The notes: generated by a model from the letters alone, not told the origin. A stretch of DNA of 64,000 nucleotides from an uncultured Lachnospiraceae bacterium (GCA_947626945.1 CANQUC010000009.1:1-64000); one strand, 5' to 3'; numbered from the stretch's first letter, positions 10,010 to 17,708 are shown. Numbers and translations are program-made.

Positions 10010-10413
10010 TACAACGGGTCTTTGACACTTCTATTTTGAAACTATGATAAAGAATCTTTTGTTTAAGTTATTTTGGGCTTATTTTTTTGCTTTGTAGGAT
10101 ATTTTGAGTTTAGAGAGAACACAAAAACCAGGTGTTTATCGAGCATAGGTCAGAGAAACACGCTTATGGTTAAAGTAAAAGTTTATTAGGAAATTTGCAG
10201 CGTAGAAAAAAGTATCAAAGAAGCACAACCTGAAAAAGAGAAAATGTTACATTGCCGCAATATTTAAAAGCTGGGCGGCAGATTCGTTTTGGCGAAATTT
10301 GTAGTTTCCGGGAACGAATTGTAAAAATTCGTCATAACATATAAAAGCAGAATCATCATAGCGATAGCAAAGAATGGAATGAAGCAGTGTTGCTTGGCAA
10401 AAGGAGAAAAGTC
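10010..10413 (+). other. Long AT-rich leader upstream of the membrane-anchored protein gene
   Basis: About 400 bases between the divergent adhesin promoter and the gene at 10414. TTGACA at 10022-10027 and TATGAT at 10043-10048 (15-base spacing) could promote rightward transcription. A 7-bp inverted repeat (ACGAATT at 10314-10320, AATTCGT at 10326-10332) lies in the resulting leader. No convincing open frame or known RNA family was recognised. Confidence 0.35.
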
Positions 10414-10983
10414 ATGGATGAAATGGATGAAAAAGAAGGTAAAAAAAGCAGTAAGGTAAAATGGATTGTTATGTTGGTTTTCATTGGTCTGCTGCTGTTT
10501 GAATTTATAACAGGCATTGGTTTGAAAGACGGTCAAATATTTGGAAAAAGAAATGCTTCTGATTTGACCGAAAAAGCCGGTGACGGAGTAGAGCTGATCA
10601 TAGACCCCAATGCAGAGCACAGATTGCCATACGAAGATACCGGCAGTTTTGAGCAGGGCGTGGTAATAACAGGGTGGGAATCAATGACTTTTTCTTCAAA
10701 CACAAAAGAAGAGTCCGTTGATTTTTTTAATCCGGAGGCAAACGCCCATTTATATTATCTGACCTTTGAGCTCAGGCTGTATCAGGCTGACAAGCAGGGT
10801 TACGAGGTCTTGTACACATCAAATCTTGTTGAGCCGGGAAAAAGCATCCGTCATATCACGCTTTCCCGGACGCTTGAAAAGGGGGTGTATAACGCGGTGG
10901 TTCATGTGCAGCCTTATCGTATGGATGCTGCAAAGACACTTACCAATAATGCCGATATAAAAATAAAGTTGATCGTCAATTAA
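10414..10983 (+). CDS. Membrane-anchored extracytoplasmic protein near the adhesin
   Basis: A 189-residue protein with a short lysine-rich cytoplasmic start, one membrane helix at about residues 18-38 (WIVMLVFIGLLLFEFI) and an extracytoplasmic domain. The domain ends in beta-strand-rich sequence with EPGKSIRHITL and LEKGVYNAVVHVQPYR. I do not recognise a named family. Similar small proteins accompany LPXTG or fimbria-like surface proteins in Firmicutes. The start is the ATG with AGGAG eight bases upstream rather than an earlier TTG at 10387. The gene at 11029 follows within 45 bases, so the two are probably one operon, divergent from the adhesin. Confidence 0.6.
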   Translation: MDEMDEKEGKKSSKVKWIVMLVFIGLLLFEFITGIGLKDGQIFGKRNASDLTEKAGDGVELIIDPNAEHRLPYEDTGSFEQGVVITGWESMTFSSNTKEESVDFFNPEANAHLYYLTFELRLYQADKQGYEVLYTSNLVEPGKSIRHITLSRTLEKGVYNAVVHVQPYRMDAAKTLTNNADIKIKLIVN

Positions 10984-11028
10984 AGGAGGAAAAACATCAA
11001 TATTGTTTGTTTGAAAGGTGGAATAAAA

Positions 11029-11520
11029 GTGAAAAAATGGATAGCAGCAATGATCATAATACTTTTGACTTTGAGCAGTGCGGTTATTTCGATGGCGGCA
11101 GGGGAAACCATAACCCATGAGTCTGGGGAAAAAAGAGGCAGTATTACTGTGGGCTATAATGCAGGAGTAACCTATGCCGTAACAATTCCGGCCAGTGTAA
11201 CCTTTTCAGATACGGAGAATGTGGCTGAAAGATCGCTTCAGGTAACCAACGTGGTGCTCAATGAGGGAAGCGTCCTTCATGTAAATCTGGCAAGCCGCAA
11301 CAATTTTAAGATGATGAATGGTGAAGGATATATGGAGTACCACCTTAAAATCAATTCTCATGATGTACAAGAGGATGATCAGTATACGATACTGTCTGTT
11401 TCAGCAGGAGAACCATCAGGCTGGGTAATTCTCAATTTTGTTACAGACCTGCAAAAAGACCATCTTCTATATGCGGGAAACTATACTGATACACTTACCT
11501 TTACAGTTTCAATTGAATGA
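11029..11520 (+). CDS. Secreted beta-sandwich protein of unknown function
   Basis: A 163-residue exported protein. It has a signal peptide (KKWIAAMIIILLTLSSAVIS) cleaved near SMAAG, then a domain that starts with ITVGYNAGVTYAVTIPASVTF and ends YTDTLTFTVSIE. That closing pattern is typical of small secreted WxL- or spore-coat-U-like beta-sandwich proteins of Firmicutes. No catalytic residues are evident. The GTG start is chosen because AAAGGTGG lies seven bases upstream. A second AGGAGG overlaps the stop of the preceding gene. It probably works at the cell surface with its neighbour, perhaps as an accessory of the adhesin. Confidence 0.6.
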   Translation: MKKWIAAMIIILLTLSSAVISMAAGETITHESGEKRGSITVGYNAGVTYAVTIPASVTFSDTENVAERSLQVTNVVLNEGSVLHVNLASRNNFKMMNGEGYMEYHLKINSHDVQEDDQYTILSVSAGEPSGWVILNFVTDLQKDHLLYAGNYTDTLTFTVSIE

Positions 11521-11589
11521 TCTGTATTTTTGAAATTTATCTGGTTCACCGATCCTGCCAATGGGGATGGACGGGCCGGTGCGGCAGCC

Positions 11590-11793
11590 TCATGTGTCCG
11601 GAAAAGACGGATCAGCGGTAAACAGCCTGAACGTATAGCCCTGATTTCCCGCGGCAGTGATGAAGTCCGGCATGATCTGCGCACTGGTCTGTGATACCCC
11701 GTTGAACAGATAGATTGCGCCGGGGTGAAGCCCCTTCAGCGCCTTTTCGAGGGCTTCCGCAGCATCCGGCCGATCCTCCGGATTGCTCTTCAC
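11590..11793 (-). pseudogene. Remnant of a PdaA-like polysaccharide deacetylase
   Basis: This 67-codon frame contains HPGAIYLFNGVSQTSAQIMP and then AAGNQGYTF. It closely matches the final strand-helix region of delta-lactam/peptidoglycan deacetylases of the PdaA family (HPGAIYLLHAVS type). The catalytic TFDDG region and its metal ligands are absent, and a stop precedes the frame immediately upstream. It is therefore a C-terminal scar of a gene lost by deletion or insertion, and it supports past rearrangement here. Confidence 0.55.
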
Positions 11794-11826
11794 GCAACTG
11801 TTTTCGCCTCCGTCTCAAACCTTTAT

Positions 11827-12012
11827 TTACACGATGTCACAATTATTTACGGCGTATTCGAGCAGTAAACAGATGATCTCATTCCGGGAGCGGCCGGAAT
11901 CTGCCGCCAGCTTGTCAATGCGGGCCATAAGGTCACGGGGAGCCCGGACGCTGAAAACATGGTTGCCGTCTTCCCCACGCTTTTTAATTTTGAGCCGATC
12001 GCCGTCTACCAT
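11827..12012 (-). CDS. Ribbon-helix-helix (CopG/Arc-like) DNA-binding protein
   Basis: A 61-residue protein. It has a basic start (MVDGDRLKIKKRGEDGNHVF), a beta strand FSVRAPRDLMARIDKLA and an SGRSRNEIICLLLEYAV helix pair. This is the layout of Arc/CopG ribbon-helix-helix proteins, which bind DNA as dimers and usually autoregulate. Near-identical small proteins are common in conjugative and integrative elements of Lachnospiraceae, so it fits the mobile character of the left part of the window. The ATG at 12012 is preferred over the one at 12033 because GGAGGTG lies six bases before it. No toxin or relaxase partner is adjacent. Confidence 0.75.
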   Translation of the reverse strand: MVDGDRLKIKKRGEDGNHVFSVRAPRDLMARIDKLAADSGRSRNEIICLLLEYAVNNCDIV

Positions 12013-12065
12013 ATGTAGCACCTCCGAAAACACAAAACGAATACATAATCATAGATATTATATCA

Positions 12066-12094
12066 TTGACACATATTTAGTAGTATGATATAGT
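12066..12094 (+). promoter_or_regulatory. Sigma-A promoter of the O-acetylation operon
   Basis: TTGACA at 12066-12071 and TATAGT at 12089-12094 are separated by 17 bases. Transcription would start near 12101. That leaves a leader of about 230 bases before the start codon at 12333, containing a TTGCGGTG/CACCGCAA hairpin (12137-12161) and the structured element at 12181-12332. Confidence 0.65.
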
Positions 12095-12180
12095 TGTATT
12101 TATAATGTATTCATATATGAAATTTTTACAAATACATTGCGGTGCCATTGAGACACCGCAATCAGTGAATGAATCTAGTG

Positions 12181-12332
12181 TGAAAAACCATACGGATGTG
12201 CTGATTGTTTCACAAAACGAAGTCCCTTCGTTTGGCTATTTGTGCTGGAGCGTCGCAAATAGCTCTGATGGCAGACGCGAACTGGAGGTTCGCGTCGCCC
12301 CGTCGCGTAAACGCTCCGGAATGGGGATTATT
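12181..12332 (+). promoter_or_regulatory. Structured leader element, copy 1 (candidate cis-regulatory RNA)
   Basis: First of two related elements. GGCTATTTG (12234-12242) pairs with CAAATAGCT (12256-12264). The loop strand CTGGAGCGT (12245-12253) can pair with ACGCTCCGG (12311-12319), making a pseudoknot. A 9-bp hairpin GACGCGAAC/GTTCGCGTC (12274-12296) and an AAACGAA/TTCGTTT hairpin fill the variable parts. The pseudoknot's 3' strand ends a few bases before the purine-rich ribosome site and the TTG start at 12333. I know no matching riboswitch class. Confidence 0.55.
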
Positions 12333-13103
12333 TTGAAAACACGATATGATAAAAGGACAATGTTTCCCGGTGTTATGTTGTCCGTGATAATGGTCATAGC
12401 AATCTGTTGTATTCTTACCAGATGTGGAATGGCTCCTGTACAAAAAGAGAAAGAGGTTCTGCAGGCAGAGGTTGCAATGGGACTTGAAGCGGCGCAAAAG
12501 CTTGAAAATGTGAAAGTGGCTGACGCGGAGGCTGCCATCGCCGCTTCAGAAGAAGAATCCCGGCGCGAAACCAATGCCAGACTGCCGCTAAAGGAACGCT
12601 TTTCAGATGCGATGATCCTTGGGGATTCACAGGCTGCAGGGCTGCCGGACTATGGGCTGCTGCCCGCCTCTCAGATTGCGGCCACAGTGGGATGCAGCAT
12701 TGAAGATTCAGACATACACATCGCAACTGCTGTTGAAATGAATCCTTCTACTGTCTTTTTTACATACGGGCTAAACGATCTGGAGCGTTATGAAAATGGA
12801 ACATCGTTTGCCGGCGTTTACGCTGAAAAAATAAACACACTCAGGGCAGGTCTTCCGGATACAAAAGTCTTTGTAACTTCTATTTTTCCACCATCGGAAG
12901 CGGCAATTGAAAAAGAGCCTTTTCTGGGGAAGTATTGGGATTTTAATGAGGCTCTGCAAAATATGGCCATGGAGATGGGAATAACCTATATTGACTGCAC
13001 TGCCATTGTGGAAGAACAGTATTACCGCCCGGATGGACAGCATTTTGAACCAGAATTCTATGAAATGTGGCTCCGCCTGCTGGCAGACCGCGCGGGGATT
13101 TAG
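12333..13103 (+). CDS. Membrane-anchored SGNH/GDSL hydrolase
   Basis: A 256-residue protein with one N-terminal membrane helix (about residues 12-30), a coiled, alanine/glutamate-rich stalk (35-85) and an SGNH-hydrolase domain outside the cell. Visible family residues are the nucleophile in ILGDSQ (Ser99), Asn148 in GLNDL and the Asp234-x-x-His237 pair in DGQH. Such proteins act as acetylesterases or acetyltransferases on polysaccharides. It opens a cluster with DUF4358, MBOAT and DHHW genes, so it probably takes part in O-acetyl modification of a surface polymer. The TTG start is chosen because it sits just after a GGGGA site in the same place as the start of the next gene relative to its own leader element. 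The in-frame ATG at 12321 is possible. Confidence 0.75.
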   Translation: MKTRYDKRTMFPGVMLSVIMVIAICCILTRCGMAPVQKEKEVLQAEVAMGLEAAQKLENVKVADAEAAIAASEEESRRETNARLPLKERFSDAMILGDSQAAGLPDYGLLPASQIAATVGCSIEDSDIHIATAVEMNPSTVFFTYGLNDLERYENGTSFAGVYAEKINTLRAGLPDTKVFVTSIFPPSEAAIEKEPFLGKYWDFNEALQNMAMEMGITYIDCTAIVEEQYYRPDGQHFEPEFYEMWLRLLADRAGI

Positions 13104-13117
13104 AGAAACCTGGTTTG

Positions 13118-13253
13118 AAAAATCACACTATGTGCTGATCTTTCAGACGGCTATTTGTGCCGGGCGTTCCAAATAGCCCTGACGGCAGACGGGAAGTGGC
13201 ATTTGCGAATTTCTCGCCGCCCGTCGCGTAAACGCTCCGGAATGGAGATTTGT
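13118..13253 (+). promoter_or_regulatory. Structured intercistronic element, copy 2 (candidate cis-regulatory RNA)
   Basis: Diverged second copy of the element at 12181-12332. It shares the ATGTGCTGAT block, GGCTATTTG/CAAATAGCC (13149-13157 with 13170-13178), CTGACGGCAGACG and CGTCGCGTAAACGCTCCGG. CGGGCGT in the loop (13161-13167) can pair with ACGCTCCG (13232-13239), with one bulged base. The middle hairpin differs in sequence (GACGGG/CCCGTC) but keeps a stem. It ends with GGAG (13244-13247) and the ATG at 13254. Confidence 0.55.
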
Positions 13254-13730
13254 ATGGAAAGAAACCTGATATGGATAAAGCCCTTTTTGCTTGTGTGCAT
13301 TGCAGGATTTATGATCTCGATGTTTCTGGCAGGACAATCCGACAGCAAAACCGGCATTTCTCAAATGGAAGCCGCGCTTATGGACAGCGGCGATCTGGAC
13401 GAAATGCAGAAATCAGACAATCTTACCGTAAAGAAGATCTTTGGATTAAACGCGGCAGAATATGATGGAATCCTCTTTTATAAAGGCAGCGGCATTATGG
13501 ACGTCTGCGAGCTTCTGGTTGTGAAGCTGAAAGACAACGATCAGGCCGATGACGTTGAACAGGCCATCCGGGACAGGCTGGACGGACAGATACAAAACTT
13601 CACCAATTACGGCACCGATCAGATTGACCTGTTAAACTCCTCTGAAATAAAAATTGTAGGCAACTATTGTTTTTACGCCGTTTCACAAAAGGCATCCCGG
13701 CTTGCGAAAATATTTTCAGAGCATTTGTAA
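13254..13730 (+). CDS. DUF4358 extracytoplasmic protein
   Basis: A 158-residue protein with an N-terminal membrane helix (FLLVCIAGFMISMFLAG) and a DUF4358 domain. The domain shows the usual blocks LNAAEYDGILFYKG, CELLVVKLKD and EQAIRDRLDGQIQNF. DUF4358 proteins are small exported proteins of Clostridia whose genes lie beside MBOAT and DHHW genes. Their biochemical role is unknown. The ATG at 13254 follows GGAG and ends structured element copy 2. The MBOAT gene begins 35 bases downstream, so the genes are co-transcribed. Confidence 0.8.
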   Translation: MERNLIWIKPFLLVCIAGFMISMFLAGQSDSKTGISQMEAALMDSGDLDEMQKSDNLTVKKIFGLNAAEYDGILFYKGSGIMDVCELLVVKLKDNDQADDVEQAIRDRLDGQIQNFTNYGTDQIDLLNSSEIKIVGNYCFYAVSQKASRLAKIFSEHL

Positions 13731-13765
13731 TCAGGCATTGCCACCCCTTAAAGGAGCCTCAGGAT

Positions 13766-15172
13766 ATGGTATTTAGCAGTCTTGTTTTTTTGTTTGCGTT
13801 TCTGCCGGTTACGCTGGCGGTGTATTATCTGGCGCCGGGCCGGATAAAAAATCTGATTCTTTTACTGGCCAGCCTGATTTTCTATGCCTGGGGCGAACCG
13901 GTTTACGTCATTTTGATGATGCTCAGTATTCTGTTTAATTATTTTATGGGTCGTGATATTGACTTCAACAGGGAAGATAAAAACAAAAAACGGGCGAGCC
14001 TGGTGCTGGCAGTGGCAGTAAACCTGGTTATTTTAGGGTTTTTTAAATACTATGGCTTTTTCATCAATACGGTCAACGGCATACTGCATCTGCATATCCC
14101 CTGCCGGGAGCTGGCGCTGCCCATCGGTATTTCTTTTTATACCTTTCAGACGCTGTCCTATATCATAGATGTTTACCGAGACAGGGTGAACGTACAAAAA
14201 AACATTCTGCATTTTGGTCTTTACGTTTGTCTGTTCCCGCAGCTGATCGCCGGGCCCATCGTAAAATATGTGGATGTGGCCGACCAGATCGAACAACGCT
14301 CTATGAATCTGAATAAGTTTGGTTCCGGCATGGTGTATTTTGTCAGGGGCCTGGGAAAGAAGGTCCTGCTGGCAAACAATATAGGACTTCTCTATGACGC
14401 GGTGGCCGGTATGGAGCTTTCCGGGATTTCCGTCCTGACGGCCTGGCTGGGCGCCGCCGCCTACACATTCCAGATCTATTTTGACTTCAGCGGATATTCA
14501 GATATGGCCGTGGGCCTGGGGAAAATGCTGGGTTTTCACTTTTTCAAAAACTTTGACTATCCCTACAGATCCAAAAGCATTACGGAATTTTGGAGACGCT
14601 GGCATATTTCCCTCAGCACCTGGTTCAGAGATTATCTGTATATCCCCCTTGGCGGGAACCGGGTCCGTGTGGAGAGACACATCTTCAACATTATGGTGGT
14701 CTGGCTTCTCACCGGCCTCTGGCATGGCGCAAGCTGGAACTTTGTTGTATGGGGTCTGTATTACGGGACGCTCCTGTTGATCGAAAAATACATTACCGGC
14801 AGGTGGATCAAACAGCTGCCGGATGTTTTGCAGCATGTGATAACCATGGTAATTGTAATGATTGGCTGGGTATTTTTCTTCAGTCCGGATCTTAGCTATG
14901 CTGTCAGCTATATCGGCCATATGTTTGGGGTTGGCAGCGCAGGCATCGCAGGGCGGGACGCGGTGTATTACCTGCTTACAAACGCCGTGCTGCTGCTGAT
15001 ATGTGCCGTCGGTTCGACGCCATATGTGCACCAGATATTTTACGCGCTGATGTTAAATCCGAAAAAGAAGCATATTTATAGCGCGGTGGCCGTCTACGCG
15101 GTTATTTTTCTGATTTCAGTTTCTTATCTTGTCAGCGCGACGTATAATCCGTTTTTATATTTCAGGTTTTAG
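13766..15172 (+). CDS. MBOAT-family membrane O-acyltransferase (AlgI/DltB-like)
   Basis: A 468-residue polytopic membrane protein with about ten or eleven helices. It belongs to the membrane-bound O-acyltransferase family that moves acetyl groups across the membrane to polysaccharides. The conserved catalytic histidine is His320 in GLWHGASWNF. A second family histidine (His280) lies in WRRWHISLSTWF. The ATG at 13766 follows AAGGAG and starts with the family-typical MVFSSLVFLFAFLP. The partner acetyltransferase is probably the DHHW protein encoded next, as AlgI works with AlgJ/AlgX. Confidence 0.92.
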   Translation: MVFSSLVFLFAFLPVTLAVYYLAPGRIKNLILLLASLIFYAWGEPVYVILMMLSILFNYFMGRDIDFNREDKNKKRASLVLAVAVNLVILGFFKYYGFFINTVNGILHLHIPCRELALPIGISFYTFQTLSYIIDVYRDRVNVQKNILHFGLYVCLFPQLIAGPIVKYVDVADQIEQRSMNLNKFGSGMVYFVRGLGKKVLLANNIGLLYDAVAGMELSGISVLTAWLGAAAYTFQIYFDFSGYSDMAVGLGKMLGFHFFKNFDYPYRSKSITEFWRRWHISLSTWFRDYLYIPLGGNRVRVERHIFNIMVVWLLTGLWHGASWNFVVWGLYYGTLLLIEKYITGRWIKQLPDVLQHVITMVIVMIGWVFFFSPDLSYAVSYIGHMFGVGSAGIAGRDAVYYLLTNAVLLLICAVGSTPYVHQIFYALMLNPKKKHIYSAVAVYAVIFLISVSYLVSATYNPFLYFRF

Positions 15173-15229
15173 AGCGGAAACTTTTCCATATTTTCCCACA
15201 AATCAGCGCGCAAAGAAGATGAGGCTCAC

Positions 15230-16357
15230 ATGAGTAGAAATACACCAGACAAAAAAGGAATGACATCCACAGTACGAAGGCTGGCGGCAAGGCTGCATCA
15301 GTGTACGGCGCTGGTCATGCTGTGTATAATCGCATTGCTGACCGCGGCAAATGTGCTTGCTGAAGACAGGAAAATGTCAGAAAAGGAAAACAGAAATCTT
15401 GCGGCGGTTCCGGAGGTGTCTTCCGATAAGATTGTCAGCGGACAGTTTATGGAAGACTTTGAAATGTATCTGTCCGACCAGTTTGTGTGCAGGGATCTTT
15501 GGGTATCCGCGAAAACATTCCTGGATTCCCTGACTGGAAAAAACTATGCCAACGGCGTATATAAAGGAAAAGACGGCTATCTCATAGAGGACGCGGCGGC
15601 GCCTTTGGAGGAACAGCTTCAGGACAATATCGCCGCCATCAACGCGCTGGCTAACAGCGGCGACGCAGCCGTGTATACCATGATCGTGCCCAACGCGGTT
15701 TCCATCCTGTCAGACAAATTACCGGCCTTTGCGCCTGTGCGTTCACAGGAACAGGATCTTGCTTCTTTTCGAAGCAGGCTGTCGGTCAATGTTCATGATA
15801 TCAATATAGAAAAAGTCCTCTCCGCTCACAGGGATGAAGATATTTATTACCGGACAGATCATCACTGGACGACAACGGGCGCATATTATGCTTTTACAGA
15901 GGCGGCAGCCTCTCTGGGGCTGGATGCTGAGCAGATCTCATATAATATTTACAAAGTCAGCAATGACTTTAAGGGCACCATGGCTTCCGCCAGCGGTTAT
16001 GCCTGCAAACCGGATACCATTGAGGTCTATGTGCCGGAAACTTCATCGGTTCAGTATGTGATCGAATATGTGGAGGAGCAGAAAAAGAGCGCGTCAGCAT
16101 ACCAGTCGGCACAACTGAAGACACATGACAAATATACTTTTTTCCTTGGAGGAAATTCTCCGCTCCTGAGAATCAAAACGACCAACGAAGACGGCGGACG
16201 TCTGCTGCTGGTAAAGGATTCCTATGCAAACTGCTTCCTGCCCTTTTTAATTCCCTATTACAAGGAAATCGTAGTTGTGGATCCCAGATATTATTATGAA
16301 GACATCTTTACCGAAATAGAAAACGAAGAGATCACGGAGATCCTGTTTTTTATATAA
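15230..16357 (+). CDS. DHHW-family SGNH protein (AlgJ/AlgX-like acetyltransferase)
   Basis: A 375-residue extracytoplasmic protein with one N-terminal membrane helix (about 27-44). It carries the signature TDHHW (Asp210-His211-His212-Trp213) followed by TTTGAYYAF, which defines the DHHW/AlgX-like SGNH hydrolase fold. A KDSYANCF block near residue 325 supplies the probable nucleophile serine. Members accept acetyl groups from an MBOAT partner and place them on a polysaccharide. It is the last gene of the operon; a small stem followed by TTTTATT lies near 16488-16511. The start ATG has a GAGG site upstream. Confidence 0.88.
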   Translation: MSRNTPDKKGMTSTVRRLAARLHQCTALVMLCIIALLTAANVLAEDRKMSEKENRNLAAVPEVSSDKIVSGQFMEDFEMYLSDQFVCRDLWVSAKTFLDSLTGKNYANGVYKGKDGYLIEDAAAPLEEQLQDNIAAINALANSGDAAVYTMIVPNAVSILSDKLPAFAPVRSQEQDLASFRSRLSVNVHDINIEKVLSAHRDEDIYYRTDHHWTTTGAYYAFTEAAASLGLDAEQISYNIYKVSNDFKGTMASASGYACKPDTIEVYVPETSSVQYVIEYVEEQKKSASAYQSAQLKTHDKYTFFLGGNSPLLRIKTTNEDGGRLLLVKDSYANCFLPFLIPYYKEIVVVDPRYYYEDIFTEIENEEITEILFFI

Positions 16358-16658
16358 TGCAAATACTTTTTTCACCGATAATTCCATCAGCGGCGTATTT
16401 TTACAAAAGTCCTGACAAGATATTTTTCTGTCAATCCCGCCGCAAAATACACCTTTCCCAAACCGAAACTTTCCCCCTCTTTTTTGCATTGCCGAAATGG
16501 CAATTTTATTCCCCTCATTTTTATGTAGAGAAACTTTTTAAAATCCGGCGAAACATCCCGGTCTTGCGGATGCTGCCCATCAGGACGGAAGATAGAGCTC
16601 TTCCGCTGTCTTTGTGTCTGCAAACAGCTGGGACAGGCAAAAGCCGGAAAAGCCAATG
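16358..16658. other. Intergenic region rich in inverted repeats
   Basis: About 300 bases without a convincing gene but with dense pairing potential. CGGAAGA/TCTTCCG lies at 16586-16605 and ATTGCC/GGCAAT at 16488-16504. TGACA/TGTCA lies near 16414-16433. The GCGGC/GCCGC and GTATTTT/AAAATAC pairs near 16390-16449 interlock like a pseudoknot. ATTGCC/GGCAAT followed by TTTTATT can terminate the operon on its left. The rest could be a minus-strand non-coding RNA. The minus-strand frames here have no ribosome sites and no recognisable family. Confidence 0.35.
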
Positions 16659-16687
16659 TTGAAAATACAAAGGCGGCATGATAAAAT
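16659..16687 (+). promoter_or_regulatory. Sigma-A promoter of the nitroreductase gene
   Basis: TTGAAA at 16659-16664 and TAAAAT at 16682-16687 are 17 bases apart. The transcript would carry a leader of about 95 bases that contains the hairpin at 16707-16748. Confidence 0.6.
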
Positions 16688-16706
16688 AACCCGTGATGAG
16701 GATGCT

Positions 16707-16748
16707 CAAATACAACTTCGGAGAAGAGTTTCTTTGGAGTTGTGTTTG
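16707..16748 (+). promoter_or_regulatory. Leader hairpin before the nitroreductase gene
   Basis: CAAATACAACT (16707-16717) pairs with AGTTGTGTTTG (16738-16748) over 11 bp with one G-T wobble and a 20-base loop. An A-rich stretch follows, not a T run, so it is not a standard terminator. It lies between the promoter and the AGGAGG site of the gene at 16789 and may stabilise the mRNA or bind a regulator. Confidence 0.4.
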
Positions 16749-16788
16749 AAAAATAGGCAGTGAAAAAATTTACCACCAGGAGGTTAAC

Positions 16789-17577
16789 ATGGACAGGATG
16801 GAACTGATTAAAACGAGAAGAAGCGTTCGAACCTTTGACGGGAATCCGCTAAACGACCAGGATAAGAAAAAACTTCTGGAATACATGGAGAATATCCCCA
16901 ACCCCTATAAGATTCCCATAGAATTTACTCTTTTAGACGCGGATGAGCACAAACTCTCAAGCCCCGTGATCAAAGGCGAAACCTGCTATGTCGCGGCAAA
17001 GGTGCAGACACAGCCGCACAGCGAGGAGGCATACGGTTATTCCTTTGAGCAATTTGTTCTTTACGCGTGGTCGTTAGGCGTTGGAACAACATGGATAGGC
17101 GGGACGATGGACCGGAAACGGTTTGAAGCGGCAGCCGGCGTCCGCCAGGGAGAGGCGATGTACTGTGTCAGCCCGCTGGGCTATCCTGCCGGGAAAATGT
17201 CTGTCAAAGAGACGGTCATGCGAAAAGGCGTCAAGGCTGACAAGAGGTTATCCGCGGATCAACTCTTTTTTGACGGTGATTTTTCCGCGCCGCTAAGAAC
17301 AGACGATAAAAAAATCGCTGACGCGCTGGATATGGTGCGGCTTGCGCCGTTGGCGGTAAATATGCAGCCCTGGCGTATCCTGCGGATCGGCAGCGCGTAT
17401 CATTTTTATCTGAAACACAGTAAGGGGTATGCCAACAGGCCCTGGGACATACAAAAGATCGATATGGGCATTGCTTTGTGCCATTTTATGACCTGTACAG
17501 ACGGCAGGATGGTTTTGGAAGAACCGGATATGGCTGCCGGTGAAAACATGGAATATATGGCAACGGTTATTGTCTGA
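16789..17577 (+). CDS. Nitroreductase-family protein (TM1586-like)
   Basis: A 262-residue FMN-dependent oxidoreductase of the nitroreductase superfamily, apparently with two related halves in one chain. The first half has the opening IKTRRSVRTFDG, with FMN-phosphate-contacting arginines, and later GVGTTWIGGTMD. The second half has LDMVRLAPLAVNMQPWRI, matching the APSAxNxQPW motif. The length and split match the TM1586-type subfamily, whose physiological substrate is unknown. The start is well set by AGGAGG seven bases before the ATG. It has its own promoter at 16659-16687. The TSUP exporter gene follows 131 bases downstream with no clear terminator between. Confidence 0.85.
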   Translation: MDRMELIKTRRSVRTFDGNPLNDQDKKKLLEYMENIPNPYKIPIEFTLLDADEHKLSSPVIKGETCYVAAKVQTQPHSEEAYGYSFEQFVLYAWSLGVGTTWIGGTMDRKRFEAAAGVRQGEAMYCVSPLGYPAGKMSVKETVMRKGVKADKRLSADQLFFDGDFSAPLRTDDKKIADALDMVRLAPLAVNMQPWRILRIGSAYHFYLKHSKGYANRPWDIQKIDMGIALCHFMTCTDGRMVLEEPDMAAGENMEYMATVIV

Positions 17578-17708
17578 CAGATCAGCTCACATAAAAGAGG
17601 AGTTTCTGCGGGAAACCGGCCGAAAGTTTTCATTGAAATTGAAAATGACCATTGATACAATAGAAATGACGCGGCAGATACCGCTTAACATGCAGAGGGA
17701 TGCTGAAC

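Noticed and set aside
12210-12574. Minus-strand frames across the structured leader
   Set aside because: They arise from the repeat element and SGNH gene on the opposite strand, with no ribosome site. The inter-copy similarity is better explained by RNA structure.
13155-13253. Extended N terminus of the DUF4358 protein through the repeat element
   Set aside because: The frame is open, but the sequence is shared with copy 1 in front of an unrelated gene, and GGAG before the ATG at 13254 sets the start.
16387-16776. 129-codon minus-strand frame before the nitroreductase gene
   Set aside because: No ribosome site, odd composition, and it coincides with hairpin-rich sequence. Treated as non-coding.
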